NCBI RefSeq assembly: GCF_035998295.1
Contig: NZ_DASYHS010000077.1
Location: 1 to 13,177, forward strand
DNA from: DASYHS01 sp035998295
Lineage (GTDB): Bacteria; Pseudomonadota; Alphaproteobacteria; Azospirillales; Azospirillaceae
Direction: 5' to 3'
Length of the DNA: 13,177 nt
Shown here: in pieces, positions 1-6,341 of the stretch
Position numbering within the stretch: the first letter of the stretch is position 1
Layout of the letters: each line of letters starts with the position of its first letter
Translations under genes and position numbers: made by a program
Notes under the pieces: model-generated
The model's input: the letters and a program-made list of their open reading frames with translations, nothing else
Told to the model about the DNA's origin: nothing
Databases searched by the model: none

Positions 1-95
1 GGCTCCATTCCGCCCTCAACTACAGGCCGCCAGTCGAGTATGAGATGCACTTCGCTCAAGCGCGCCCGGGGATACCCCCGGGCGCGCTTGCCTAA
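1..95 (+). CDS. IS3-family transposase OrfB, C-terminal end (partial)
   Basis: The reading frame beginning at base 3 is open from the window edge to a TAA at 93-95. It reads LHSALNYRPPVEYEMHFAQA and continues to PGALA. The H-S-A-L-x-Y-x-x-P-x-E-[YF]-E pattern is the usual C-terminal signature of the DDE integrase core in IS3-family OrfB proteins. Only about 30 residues are present, so the catalytic residues lie outside the window. A probable terminal repeat ending in CA follows 46 bp downstream, at the spacing expected between orfB and the right end of an IS3 element. The family call rests on this short motif and the context; whether the element is intact cannot be told. Confidence 0.62.
   Translation, partial: LHSALNYRPPVEYEMHFAQARPGIPPGALA
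57..90. terminator. 15-bp perfect hairpin, terminator-like, at the transposase 3' end
   Basis: Bases 57-71 pair perfectly with 76-90 around the 4-base loop ATAC. The stem is 15 bp and nearly all G/C in its centre. The hairpin overlaps the last codons of the transposase frame. No T-run follows on either strand, so it is not a classical intrinsic terminator. It could still stop or stabilise transcripts, or shield the IS from outside transcription. Confidence 0.5.
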
Positions 96-141
96 ACCAA
101 CTGTCACTATTTCTCCTGTCTCACCGACGGGGGGCACTCCA
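96..141 (+). mobile_element. Probable IS3-family right end with terminal inverted repeat
   Basis: After the transposase stop, 96-141 ends in TGTCTC-ACCGACGGGGGGCACTCCA. Read outside-in on the minus strand this begins TGGAGTGCCCCCCGTCGG. The TG...CA termini and the C-run a few bases in resemble IS3-family terminal repeats. The outer edge is uncertain by a few bases because CCA also belongs to the neighbouring C-rich array, as its second copy near 13108 shows. The partner left end lies outside the window, so the inverted match cannot be verified here. Confidence 0.5.
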
Positions 142-180
142 CCCCCACACGACCCCCACAAACCCCCACAAACCCCCACG
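139..180. repeat. C-rich tandem array, left copy (G-quadruplex-capable on the minus strand)
   Basis: Four C5 runs lie at 142-146, 153-157, 163-167 and 173-177, separated by ACACGA, ACAAA and ACAAA. The minus strand therefore carries four G5 tracts with 5-6 base loops, which fits the canonical G-quadruplex pattern. The array starts a few bases after the DUF3306 stop codon, so its G-rich strand is the sense strand of that gene's 3' untranslated RNA. A closely related, longer copy lies at 13104-13160 in the same orientation. Confidence 0.75.
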
Positions 181-182
181 CT

Positions 183-677
183 TCACGACGAAACCGGCGC
201 CTCCGCCTCGTCGTCCGGCGCGTCCTCCTCGCCCTCGCCGGCGGCAACCTCCGGCTCCGCCTCGTCCGGCCGCTGGTCCGGGGGCGCCTCGCGCAGGTGG
301 CGGAACATCGCCTCGACCAGCTTGCGCGGATCGTCGCCGGGCCGCAGCGCCGCGTATCCGGGCGCGTTGAAGTCCCAGTCGTAATCGGCCGGCGTCCGGT
401 AGTCGCGGATCACGGGGTCGGTGGACCAGGCCCGGCGCAGCGCCGCGTTCCTCAGCGCCTTGGGCACGCCCTTGGCGAGGAAGGCGGCGTAGTCGCTGTC
501 CGCCCCCAGGCTTTCCAGCGGCGGCAGGCTCTCCGGGTCGAACGCCTCCTCCGGCACCTCGCAGGCGGCGTCCGCCTCGGCAGGAGCGGCTTCGGCTTCG
601 GCTTCGGCCTCGCGCATCCGCGTCTCGGCCTTGAGCCGCGCCCAGCGGCCGAGGAACCCGCCGTCCCGCACGCTCAT
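183..677 (-). CDS. DUF3306 family protein of the formate dehydrogenase locus
   Basis: This 164-aa soluble protein begins MSVRDGGFLGRWARLKAE. It carries the family's recognisable features: an N-terminal FLGRWxRxKxE segment, a central LPPLESLGADSDYAAFL block at about residues 51-67, and a VPKALRNAALRRAWSTDP block followed by a YDWDFN acidic-aromatic patch near residue 120. The C-terminal 25 residues are low-complexity and acidic. DUF3306 genes are typically found beside DUF3305 and FDH genes, but no biochemical role is established; a maturation or assembly function is inferred from context only. Its ATG overlaps the stop of the DUF3305 gene (ATGA), implying translational coupling. The G-rich array lies directly after its stop. 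Confidence 0.87.
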   Translation of the reverse strand: MSVRDGGFLGRWARLKAETRMREAEAEAEAAPAEADAACEVPEEAFDPESLPPLESLGADSDYAAFLAKGVPKALRNAALRRAWSTDPVIRDYRTPADYDWDFNAPGYAALRPGDDPRKLVEAMFRHLREAPPDQRPDEAEPEVAAGEGEEDAPDDEAEAPVSS

Positions 678-1183
678 CGCCGCTCTCCCGCCAGGATGTC
701 GGGCCGCCGGCGGCCGAGCGCCTCCGGGTCGGCCCGGTCGCGCCGGCGCCGCCAGACCCGGCGCTCGACATGGTGCGCCGCCACGAACGCCGCGACCCGC
801 CCGTGCAGCGCCGCCGGCAGGGGCAGCGCCTCCAGCAGGTCGTCGCCGGCCTCGGCATGGGCCTGCGCCTCGGACGGGTCGACGGTGGCCAGCAGCAGCA
901 CCCAGCCCGTCGGGGACGCCCCCCGGCGCAGCACGACGTAGAGGCGCGGCTCCGCCCCTTCGACATTATGCTTGTAGACCTCGGTGTCGCCGGAATGGAG
1001 CACGAGTTCCGCGGTCCCCGCCCAGTAGCGCGTCACTCCGCCCGCCTCGTCCAGCACCGTCCACGGCGCGGCTTCGGCCGTTCCCGGCAGCGCCGCGGTG
1101 ACGCGCCAGACATGGTCCTGCCAGCGGCTACGGGCCGGCCGGCGCTCGACGACGACGCCGACCGGGATGCGCTCGACCACCAT
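674..1183 (-). CDS. DUF3305 family protein of the formate dehydrogenase locus
   Basis: This 169-aa protein starts MVVERIPVGVVVERRPARSR. The IPVGVVVERR-x-W-D/H-x-x-W-R-V opening, the ELVLHSGDTEVYKHNVE block and the PRLYVVLRR block are characteristic of DUF3305. The protein has no signal peptide or membrane segment and is presumably cytoplasmic. The C-terminal HHVERRVWRRRRDRADPEAL is strongly basic. It sits between an exported protein gene (8-bp gap) and DUF3306 (4-bp overlap), forming a three-gene unit divergent from the FDH structural operon. DUF3305 and DUF3306 are commonly linked to FDH operons, so a role in enzyme assembly or cofactor handling is likely but unproven. Confidence 0.87.
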   Translation of the reverse strand: MVVERIPVGVVVERRPARSRWQDHVWRVTAALPGTAEAAPWTVLDEAGGVTRYWAGTAELVLHSGDTEVYKHNVEGAEPRLYVVLRRGASPTGWVLLLATVDPSEAQAHAEAGDDLLEALPLPAALHGRVAAFVAAHHVERRVWRRRRDRADPEALGRRRPDILAGERR

Positions 1184-1191
1184 TCCCGCCC

Positions 1192-1710
1192 CTACTCGAC
1201 GTAGCCTTCGATGAACAGGTCTTCGATCGCCCCTGCCGGATGGGGCTCCATCTCCAGCTCCGGCTCGCTCGCCAGCGGATTGGGGCGCGCGATCGGCCGG
1301 CCGTCGACGGTCGGCGGCGCCTGGCGGACCAGGGCCAGCGCGTCGTAGAGCGCCATCTCCTCGACGACGGTCTCGTTCCCGTCGGCCGGCTCGGGCGAGC
1401 GGGTGCCCTGCTGCGTCGGCGCGGGCATCTGGCTGCGCTCGACCTCGGGCGAGGTGAGGCCCCGTTGCTCCGCCTCATCGGGGTTGCCGGGAGGGCTCCG
1501 TTCGGGGTTGTGCCAGTTCTGCAGGCCCGGCGGCCAGTTGGGATCGCTCCCGGTGTCGAGCCCGGTGGCGGGCGCCGCACCTTGCTCCTGCTGGGCGGGC
1601 GCGGGCTGGTCGGGCGCGGGCTGGTCGGGCGCAGGTTGGGCGGGCGCAGGCTGCGCCAGCAGCGGCACCGCGAGGGCAAGGACGAACGCGAAGACGGGAA
1701 TCCGGCGCAT
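1192..1710 (-). CDS. Exported Pro/Ala/Gln-rich protein of unknown function
   Basis: I do not recognise this family. The chosen start (ATG at 1710) gives 172 aa beginning MRRIPVFAFVLALAVPLLAQ, a clear Sec-type signal peptide with a GGAGAGA ribosome-binding site just upstream. An earlier in-frame ATG at 1782 would put 24 non-signal residues ahead of it and is less likely. The mature protein begins with PAPAQ/PAPDQ pentapeptide repeats (about residues 21-40), then a Trp/Asn/Pro-rich stretch containing NWPPGLQNWHNPE. The C-terminal third is acidic and may be folded (VVEEMALYDALALV). It is first in the minus-strand unit with DUF3305/DUF3306 and divergent from torD, which suggests a periplasmic accessory to the periplasmic FDH. 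No cysteines or cofactor motifs are seen. Confidence 0.75.
   Translation of the reverse strand: MRRIPVFAFVLALAVPLLAQPAPAQPAPDQPAPDQPAPAQQEQGAAPATGLDTGSDPNWPPGLQNWHNPERSPPGNPDEAEQRGLTSPEVERSQMPAPTQQGTRSPEPADGNETVVEEMALYDALALVRQAPPTVDGRPIARPNPLASEPELEMEPHPAGAIEDLFIEGYVE
1591..1650. repeat. Four tandem 15-bp units encoding PAPAQ/PAPDQ repeats
   Basis: Four consecutive 15-bp units occupy 1591-1605, 1606-1620, 1621-1635 and 1636-1650, all variants of CTGGTCGGGCGCGGG. They lie inside the exported-protein gene and encode one pentapeptide each. The unit is a multiple of three, so copy-number change by slippage would keep the frame. Confidence 0.85.
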
Positions 1711-1740
1711 CGGCGGTCTCTCCGGCAGGGCCTGGTCATT

Positions 1741-1801
1741 CAACACGCGAAACGGGGGGAAGTCCCATGGCGGCTGGGACATTTCTCCATCTCGCGTGTT
1801 G
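1741..1801. promoter_or_regulatory. Concentric inverted repeats in the divergent FDH control region
   Basis: CAACACGCGA (1741-1750) and TCGCGTGTTG (1792-1801) form a perfect 10-bp inverted repeat. Inside it GTCCCA (1762-1767) and TGGGAC (1775-1780) form a 6-bp inverted repeat. Both are centred on base 1771, and several intervening positions also pair, so the whole 61 bp is one imperfect palindrome. It lies about 30 bp from the start of the minus-strand gene at 1710 and 20 bp from the torD start. A shared operator or looping site for a dimeric or tetrameric regulator is the simplest reading; a leader-RNA hairpin is possible. The regulator is unknown. Confidence 0.7.
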
Positions 1802-1820
1802 TACGAAGATCGGGGGTGAA

Positions 1821-2480
1821 GTGAAGGCTGGCGTGGACACGATCACGGCGTCAATCACGACCGGACCGGACGAGGCCGACCTCCAGCGGGCGCGGGTCTA
1901 CGCGCTGCTCGCGGTGCTCCTCGCCCGGCCGCCATCCGCCGATTTGCTGGAGCGCCTGCGCGGGCTGGCCCGCGGCACGCAACCCGGCGCAGGCCCGGAA
2001 ACCGGGTCCGAAACCGGCATCAATCACGCGCTGCACGCCCTCGGAACGGCCGCCGCCGCGACCGGGCCGTCGGCCGCCGCGCGCGAATACGACCGCCTCT
2101 TCATCGGGCTCCAGCGCGGCGAGCTCGTCCCCTATGCCTCCTGGTACCTGACCGGCCTCCTCCAGGACCGGCCGCTGGCCCATGTCCGCGCGGACATGGC
2201 GCGCCTGGGCGTCGCCCGTGCGCCCGGCGTGCCCGAGCCCGAGGACCACGTTGCCGTCCTCGCCGAGACGATGGCCGGGCTGATCGAGGGACGCTTCGGC
2301 CCGCCCGCCGCGATCGAGGTCCAGCGGGACTTCTTCGACCGCCACCTCGCCCCCTGGGCCGCCCGGTTCTTCGCCGAGCTGGAACAGGCCGAAGCGGCCG
2401 TTTTCTACCGCCCGGTCGGCACCCTCGGCCGGGCGTTCCTCGACATCGAGCAAGAGGCTTTCGCCCTGGACGACGGCTGA
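1821..2480 (+). CDS. TorD/DmsD-like molybdoenzyme chaperone for formate dehydrogenase
   Basis: The GTG start at 1821 gives about 219 aa, the usual TorD length. The upstream ATG at 1767 would place the N-terminus inside the palindromic control region and is disfavoured; GTG at 1833 is another option. After a short variable N-terminus come the helical RARVYALLAVLLARPPS segment, the YDRLFIGLQRGELVPYASWY block near residues 90-110 and the EPEDHVAVLAETMAGL block near residue 138, matching the conserved E-P-D-H region of TorD proteins. These proteins bind the Tat signal of a molybdoenzyme and help insert the cofactor before export. It is the first gene of the FDH operon. Its 3' end, including the stop, is tandemly duplicated. 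Confidence 0.88.
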   Translation: MKAGVDTITASITTGPDEADLQRARVYALLAVLLARPPSADLLERLRGLARGTQPGAGPETGSETGINHALHALGTAAAATGPSAAAREYDRLFIGLQRGELVPYASWYLTGLLQDRPLAHVRADMARLGVARAPGVPEPEDHVAVLAETMAGLIEGRFGPPAAIEVQRDFFDRHLAPWAARFFAELEQAEAAVFYRPVGTLGRAFLDIEQEAFALDDG

Positions 2481-2519
2481 GCCGTCAAACGCCTGGACGA
2501 CGGCTAAGCCGTCAAACCG
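2466..2519 (+). repeat. 27-bp tandem duplication of the torD 3' end, each copy with a palindrome over the stop
   Basis: The units at 2466-2492 and 2493-2519 differ at only two or three bases. Each contains GACGGCT-N-AGCCGTC (2472-2486 and 2499-2513), a perfect 7-bp-arm palindrome centred on the stop codon. The first copy encodes LDDG then TGA (2478); the second, in the same frame, encodes LDDG then TAA (2505). Readthrough of the TGA would add eight residues and meet the TAA. The copies may form mRNA hairpins in the torD to Tat-target gap. Confidence 0.85.
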
Positions 2520-2543
2520 CGGCCACGCAGGAGGAGACAGAAG

Positions 2544-2771
2544 ATGAGCCGCAAGGACCAAGCACCCGCTTCATCCGCCGCCCCCCGCGAAGCCGCCGGG
2601 CCGGGCCGCAGGCAGTTCCTCAGGACCGCCGGCATGGTCGGTCTCGGCGCCGCCGCGGCCCCCCTCGTCGCAGCGCCGGCCGAGGCCCGGGAGAGCCCGG
2701 GCGAACAGGTCAAGGGGCGCTACCAGCTCACGGACCACGTGCAGCGGTTCTATTTCCTGAACAGCCTCTGA
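2544..2771 (+). CDS. Formate dehydrogenase region Tat-target small protein (TIGR02811-like)
   Basis: This 75-aa protein has a twin-arginine motif RRQFL at residues 22-26, followed by a hydrophobic Ala/Gly-rich stretch and APAEA, a plausible signal-peptidase site near residue 48. It then has the short conserved C-terminus GRYQLTDHVQRFYFLNSL typical of the small Tat-target proteins encoded beside FDH alpha subunits. The start is set by an AGGAGGAG ribosome-binding site at 2529-2536. It is likely exported with, or helps export, the FDH catalytic subunit, but its molecular role is not established. It lies 13 bp upstream of the alpha-subunit gene. Confidence 0.88.
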   Translation: MSRKDQAPASSAAPREAAGPGRRQFLRTAGMVGLGAAAAPLVAAPAEARESPGEQVKGRYQLTDHVQRFYFLNSL

Positions 2772-2784
2772 GGGAGGAAGCGCC

Positions 2785-5676
2785 ATGCTGGTCAAGCGTC
2801 GGTCCGCGGCAGCCCGCACCCGCATCTCCGACCACCTCCTCCCTTCCGGCGGCACGCGGCTCGACCGCCGGACCTTCCTCCGGAACTCGGGCCTCGCCGC
2901 CGGCGGGCTCGCGGGCTTGGGCGTGCTGCGCGGCGGAATGGTCGACAAGGCCGAGGCCGCGCCGCTGGCGCCCGAGGTCGAGAAGGTGCTGCGCAAGGGC
3001 ATCTGCACCCATTGCTCCGTCGGCTGCACCGTCGTGGCCGAGGTCCAGAACGGCGTGTGGGTCCAGCAGGAACCGGGCTGGGAAAGCCCGATCAGCCAGG
3101 GCACGCACTGCGCCAAGGGCGCTTCGGTGCGCGAGCTGGTCAAGGGCGAGCGCCGCGTGAAATACCCGCTGAAGCTCGTCGACGGCGAATGGACCCGGGT
3201 CAGCTGGGAGCAGGCGATCGAGGAGGTCGGCGCGGGGCTGCTCCAGATCCGCGACACCTACGGGCCGGACAGCGTCTTCTGGCTCGGCTCGGCCAAGTTC
3301 TCCAACGAGGGCGCGTACCTGCTGCGCAAGTTCGCGGCCTTCTGGGGCACCAACAACGTCGACCACCAGGCGCGCATCTGCCACTCGACCACGGTCGCGG
3401 GCGTCGCGAACACCTGGGGCTACGGCGCGATGACCAACAGCTACAACGACATCCAGCACTCCAAGTGCCTGGTCATCATCGGCGGCAACCCCGCCGAGGC
3501 GCATCCCGTCTCCCTCCAGCACATGCTGCGCGCGAAGGAGCGCAACCGCGCGCCCTTCATCGTGATCGATCCCCGCTTCACCCGCACCGCCGCGCATGCG
3601 ACCGACTACGTGCGCATCCGCCCGGGCACCGACATCCCCGTGGTCTGGGGCATCCTCTGGCACATCTTCGAGAACGGCTGGGAGGACCAGGAGTACATCG
3701 ACCAGCGCGTCTACGGCATGGACCAGGTCCGCGCCGAGGTCGCGAAATGGACCCCCGACGTGGTCGAGCGCGTCTCCGGCGTGCCCGGCGAGCAGCTCGA
3801 GCGCGTGGCCCGGGCCATGGCCGAGAACCGGCCCGCGACCCTGATCTGGTGCATGGGCGCCACCCAGAAGACCGTCGGCACGGCGAATGTCCGCGCCTTC
3901 TCGATCCTCCAGCTCGCGCTCGGCAACATCGGCGTGCCCGGCGGCGGCGCCAACATCTACCGCGGCCATTGCAACGTGCAGGGCGCCACGGACATGGGCC
4001 TGGACGTCTCCTCCCTGCCCTCCTACTACGGCCTTGCGGAAGGGGCGTGGAAGCATTGGGCGCGGGTCTGGGACGTGCCCTACGACTACCTGCTGTCGCG
4101 CTTCGCCTCGAAGGAGATGATGGAGGCGAAGGGCATCCCGACCACCCGCTGGTTCGACGGCACCCTGTCCGAGAAGGACGCGATCGACCAGCCCAACCCG
4201 ATCCGCGGCATGGTCGTGATGGGACACGGCGGCAACACCGTCACCCGCATGCCCGACATGCTGAAGGGGCTGGAGGCGCTCGACCTGCTCGTCATCGTCG
4301 ACGCCCATCCCACCACCTACGCCGCCGTGCGCCAGCGCCGCAACGGCACCTACATCCTGCCGGCCTGCACGCAGTTCGAGACCGACGGCAGCCGCGTCGC
4401 CTCGAACCGCTCCCTGCAGTGGAGCCAGAAGATCGTCGACCCGATCTTCGAATCGCGCAGCGACTACACGATCATGTACATGCTCGCCCACAGGCTCGGC
4501 TTCGCGGACGAGCTGTTCAAGCACATCAAGGTCGAAGGCGCCGAGCCGGTGCCCGAGGACATCCTGCGCGAGATCAACCGCGGCTGCCTGTCCACGGGCT
4601 ATACCGGCCAGTCGCCCGAGCGCCTGAAGCTCCATATGAAGTACCAGGGCACCTTCGACCGCATCACGATGCAGGCGACCTCCGGCCCGCTGAAGGGCGA
4701 GTATTACGGCTTGCCCTGGCCGTGCTGGGGCTATCCGGAATGGCAACATCCCGGCAGCCCGGTCCTCTACGACACCTCCAAGCACGTGATGGAGGGCGGC
4801 GGCACCTTCCGCGCCCGCTTCGGGATCGAGCACGAGGGCGAGACCCTGCTGGCCGAAGGCAGCTTCTCGCAGGGCTCGGAGATCGAGGACGGCTATCCCG
4901 AGTTCACGATGGCGGTGCTGCGCAAGCTCGGCTGGGACGCCGAGCTGACGCCGGAGGAGCTCCGCGTCATCGAGCAGATCGGCGGCGAGGACGTCGATTC
5001 CGTCAGCTGGGCGACCGATCTGTCCATGGGCATCCAGCGCGTCGCGATCAAGCACGGCTGCCTGCCCTACGGCAACGCCAAGGCGCGCGCGGTCGCCTGG
5101 AACCTCCCCGACCCGGTGCCCATCCACCGCGAGCCGGTCTACAGCCCGCTGCCTGATCTCGTGCGGGAGTTCCCCGCGATCGAGGACCGGCGGGAGTTCC
5201 GGCTGCCCCATCTCAACCGCTCGGTCCAGATGGCGGCGCTCGAGGCCGAGGTCCCGACCAAGTTCCCGTTCATCCTCACCAGCGGCCGCCTGGTCGAGTA
5301 CGAGGGCGGCGGCGAGGAGACCCGCTCCAACCGCTGGCTCGCCGAGCTCCAGCAGACCATGTTCGTCGAGATCAACACCGGTGACGCCTCCCGGATGGGC
5401 ATAGGCGAGGGCGACTGGGTATGGGTGCACGGCCCCGAGGGGGGGCGCGCGAAGGTCCGTGCGCTCGTCACCGACCGCGTCGGGCCGAGCGTGGTGTTCA
5501 TGCCCTTCCACTTCAGCGGCCACTGGCAGGGCGAGGATCTCCGCAGCGCCTATCCGCCCGGCACCGACCCGATCGTGCTGGGCGAGCCGTGCAACGGCGT
5601 CACGACCTACGGCTACGATCCCGTCACCTTCATGCAGGAAAGCAAGGTGACGCTGTGCCGGGTCGAGAAGGCATAA
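2785..5676 (+). CDS. fdhA: Formate dehydrogenase alpha (catalytic) subunit, Mo/W-bis-MGD, Tat-exported
   Basis: This 963-aa member of the DMSO-reductase superfamily oxidises formate to CO2. A twin-arginine motif RRTFL (28-32) and a hydrophobic stretch mark Tat export, so the enzyme acts in the periplasm. C74, C77, C81 and C109 (CTHCSVGC...HCAKG) are the N-terminal [4Fe-4S] ligands. The active-site segment QARICHSTTVAG places C199 (TGC at 3379) as the metal ligand with H200 beside it, so this is a Cys rather than a selenocysteine enzyme. The molybdopterin-dinucleotide-binding domain covers about 828-960 (FILTSGR; FMPFHFSGHWQG). An AGGGAGGA site (2771-2778) supports the ATG. Electrons should pass to the beta subunit encoded 17 bp downstream. 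The length is normal for the family. Confidence 0.97.
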   Translation: MLVKRRSAAARTRISDHLLPSGGTRLDRRTFLRNSGLAAGGLAGLGVLRGGMVDKAEAAPLAPEVEKVLRKGICTHCSVGCTVVAEVQNGVWVQQEPGWESPISQGTHCAKGASVRELVKGERRVKYPLKLVDGEWTRVSWEQAIEEVGAGLLQIRDTYGPDSVFWLGSAKFSNEGAYLLRKFAAFWGTNNVDHQARICHSTTVAGVANTWGYGAMTNSYNDIQHSKCLVIIGGNPAEAHPVSLQHMLRAKERNRAPFIVIDPRFTRTAAHATDYVRIRPGTDIPVVWGILWHIFENGWEDQEYIDQRVYGMDQVRAEVAKWTPDVVERVSGVPGEQLERVARAMAENRPATLIWCMGATQKTVGTANVRAFSILQLALGNIGVPGGGANIYRGHCNVQGATDMGLDVSSLPSYYGLAEGAWKHWARVWDVPYDYLLSRFASKEMMEAKGIPTTRWFDGTLSEKDAIDQPNPIRGMVVMGHGGNTVTRMPDMLKGLEALDLLVIVDAHPTTYAAVRQRRNGTYILPACTQFETDGSRVASNRSLQWSQKIVDPIFESRSDYTIMYMLAHRLGFADELFKHIKVEGAEPVPEDILREINRGCLSTGYTGQSPERLKLHMKYQGTFDRITMQATSGPLKGEYYGLPWPCWGYPEWQHPGSPVLYDTSKHVMEGGGTFRARFGIEHEGETLLAEGSFSQGSEIEDGYPEFTMAVLRKLGWDAELTPEELRVIEQIGGEDVDSVSWATDLSMGIQRVAIKHGCLPYGNAKARAVAWNLPDPVPIHREPVYSPLPDLVREFPAIEDRREFRLPHLNRSVQMAALEAEVPTKFPFILTSGRLVEYEGGGEETRSNRWLAELQQTMFVEINTGDASRMGIGEGDWVWVHGPEGGRAKVRALVTDRVGPSVVFMPFHFSGHWQGEDLRSAYPPGTDPIVLGEPCNGVTTYGYDPVTFMQESKVTLCRVEKA

Positions 5677-5693
5677 ACGGGAGGACGACGGAC

Positions 5694-6326
5694 ATGGCGC
5701 GGATGAAGTTCCTGTGCGACTCCGAGCGCTGCATCGAGTGCAACGCCTGCGTGACCGCCTGCAAGAACGAGCACGAGGTGCCGTGGGGGATCAACCGCCG
5801 GCGCGTGGTCACGCTCAACGACGGGCAGCCGGGCGAGCGCTCGATCTCGATGGCCTGCATGCATTGCGACGACGCGCCCTGCGCGGCGGTGTGCCCGGTC
5901 GACTGCTTCTACCAGACCGCCGACGGCGTCGTGCTCCACTCAAAGGACCTGTGCATCGGCTGCGGCTACTGCTTCTACGCCTGCCCGTTCGGTGCACCCC
6001 AGTATCCGCGGACGACCAATTTCGGCGGCCGCGGCAAGATGGACAAATGCACCTTCTGCGCCGGCGGGCCGGAAGAGGACCTCACCCCTATCGAGTACCA
6101 GAAATACGGCACCAACCGGCTGGCGGAAGGCAAGCTGCCGCTGTGCGCCGAGATGTGCTCGACCCGGGCGCTGATGGCCGGCGACGGCGAGGTCCTGGCC
6201 GAGCTTTACACCGACCGCGCCGCCCGGCGCGGCTACGGCTCCGGCGCCTGGGGCTGGTCGACCGCCTATGTGGCCGACCAGCCCGGCACCTACGCCCCCG
6301 GCGGCCGGCCGATCGGCGAGTCCTGA
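5694..6326 (+). CDS. fdhB: Formate dehydrogenase FDH3-type beta subunit, four [4Fe-4S] ferredoxin-like
   Basis: The ATG at 5694, behind GGAGGA at 5680-5685, gives 210 aa. The frame stays open further upstream inside fdhA, but that part is shadow sequence. Four cysteine groups are visible: C13-C16-C19-C23 (CIECNACVTAC), C55-C58-C63-C67/C71 (CMHCDDAPCAAVC), C87-C90-C93-C97 (CIGCGYCFYAC), and C119-C122 with C151-C155 (CTFC...CAEMC). These match the four-cluster electron-transfer subunits of respiratory FDH. There is no C-terminal membrane anchor, unlike E. coli FdnH, and no signal peptide, so it is probably co-exported with the alpha subunit. It relays electrons from the alpha-subunit cluster to haem b in the gamma subunit. 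Confidence 0.95.
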   Translation: MARMKFLCDSERCIECNACVTACKNEHEVPWGINRRRVVTLNDGQPGERSISMACMHCDDAPCAAVCPVDCFYQTADGVVLHSKDLCIGCGYCFYACPFGAPQYPRTTNFGGRGKMDKCTFCAGGPEEDLTPIEYQKYGTNRLAEGKLPLCAEMCSTRALMAGDGEVLAELYTDRAARRGYGSGAWGWSTAYVADQPGTYAPGGRPIGES

Positions 6327-6341
6327 GGAAGGGAGGAGACC

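Noticed and set aside
1..40. 3' end of a tRNA or tmRNA
   Set aside because: GGCTCCATTCC only loosely recalls a T-arm; no acceptor pairing or CCA end follows, and the IS3 transposase reading explains the bases better.
139..180. CRISPR array
   Set aside because: Units are only 10-11 bp with 5-6 base spacers that are not unique; no cas genes are present.
40..384. Open frame on the plus strand across the IS end, C-rich array and DUF3306
   Set aside because: Its composition (Pro/Ser/Ala/Arg) is that of a shadow, and it crosses three independently explained features.
3379..3381. Selenocysteine codon in the FDH alpha active site
   Set aside because: The codon is TGC (Cys), not TGA, and the frame needs no recoding.
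2728..5523. A 931-codon open frame on the minus strand opposite the FDH alpha gene
   Set aside because: It is the antisense shadow of a clearly recognised gene; high GC content removes stops. The product is His/Ala/Gly-rich with no recognisable domain and no good start context.
5421..5693. N-terminal extension of the FDH beta frame
   Set aside because: It overlaps the fdhA coding end and is Arg/Gly-rich; the true start at 5694 has a ribosome-binding site and family-typical N-terminus.
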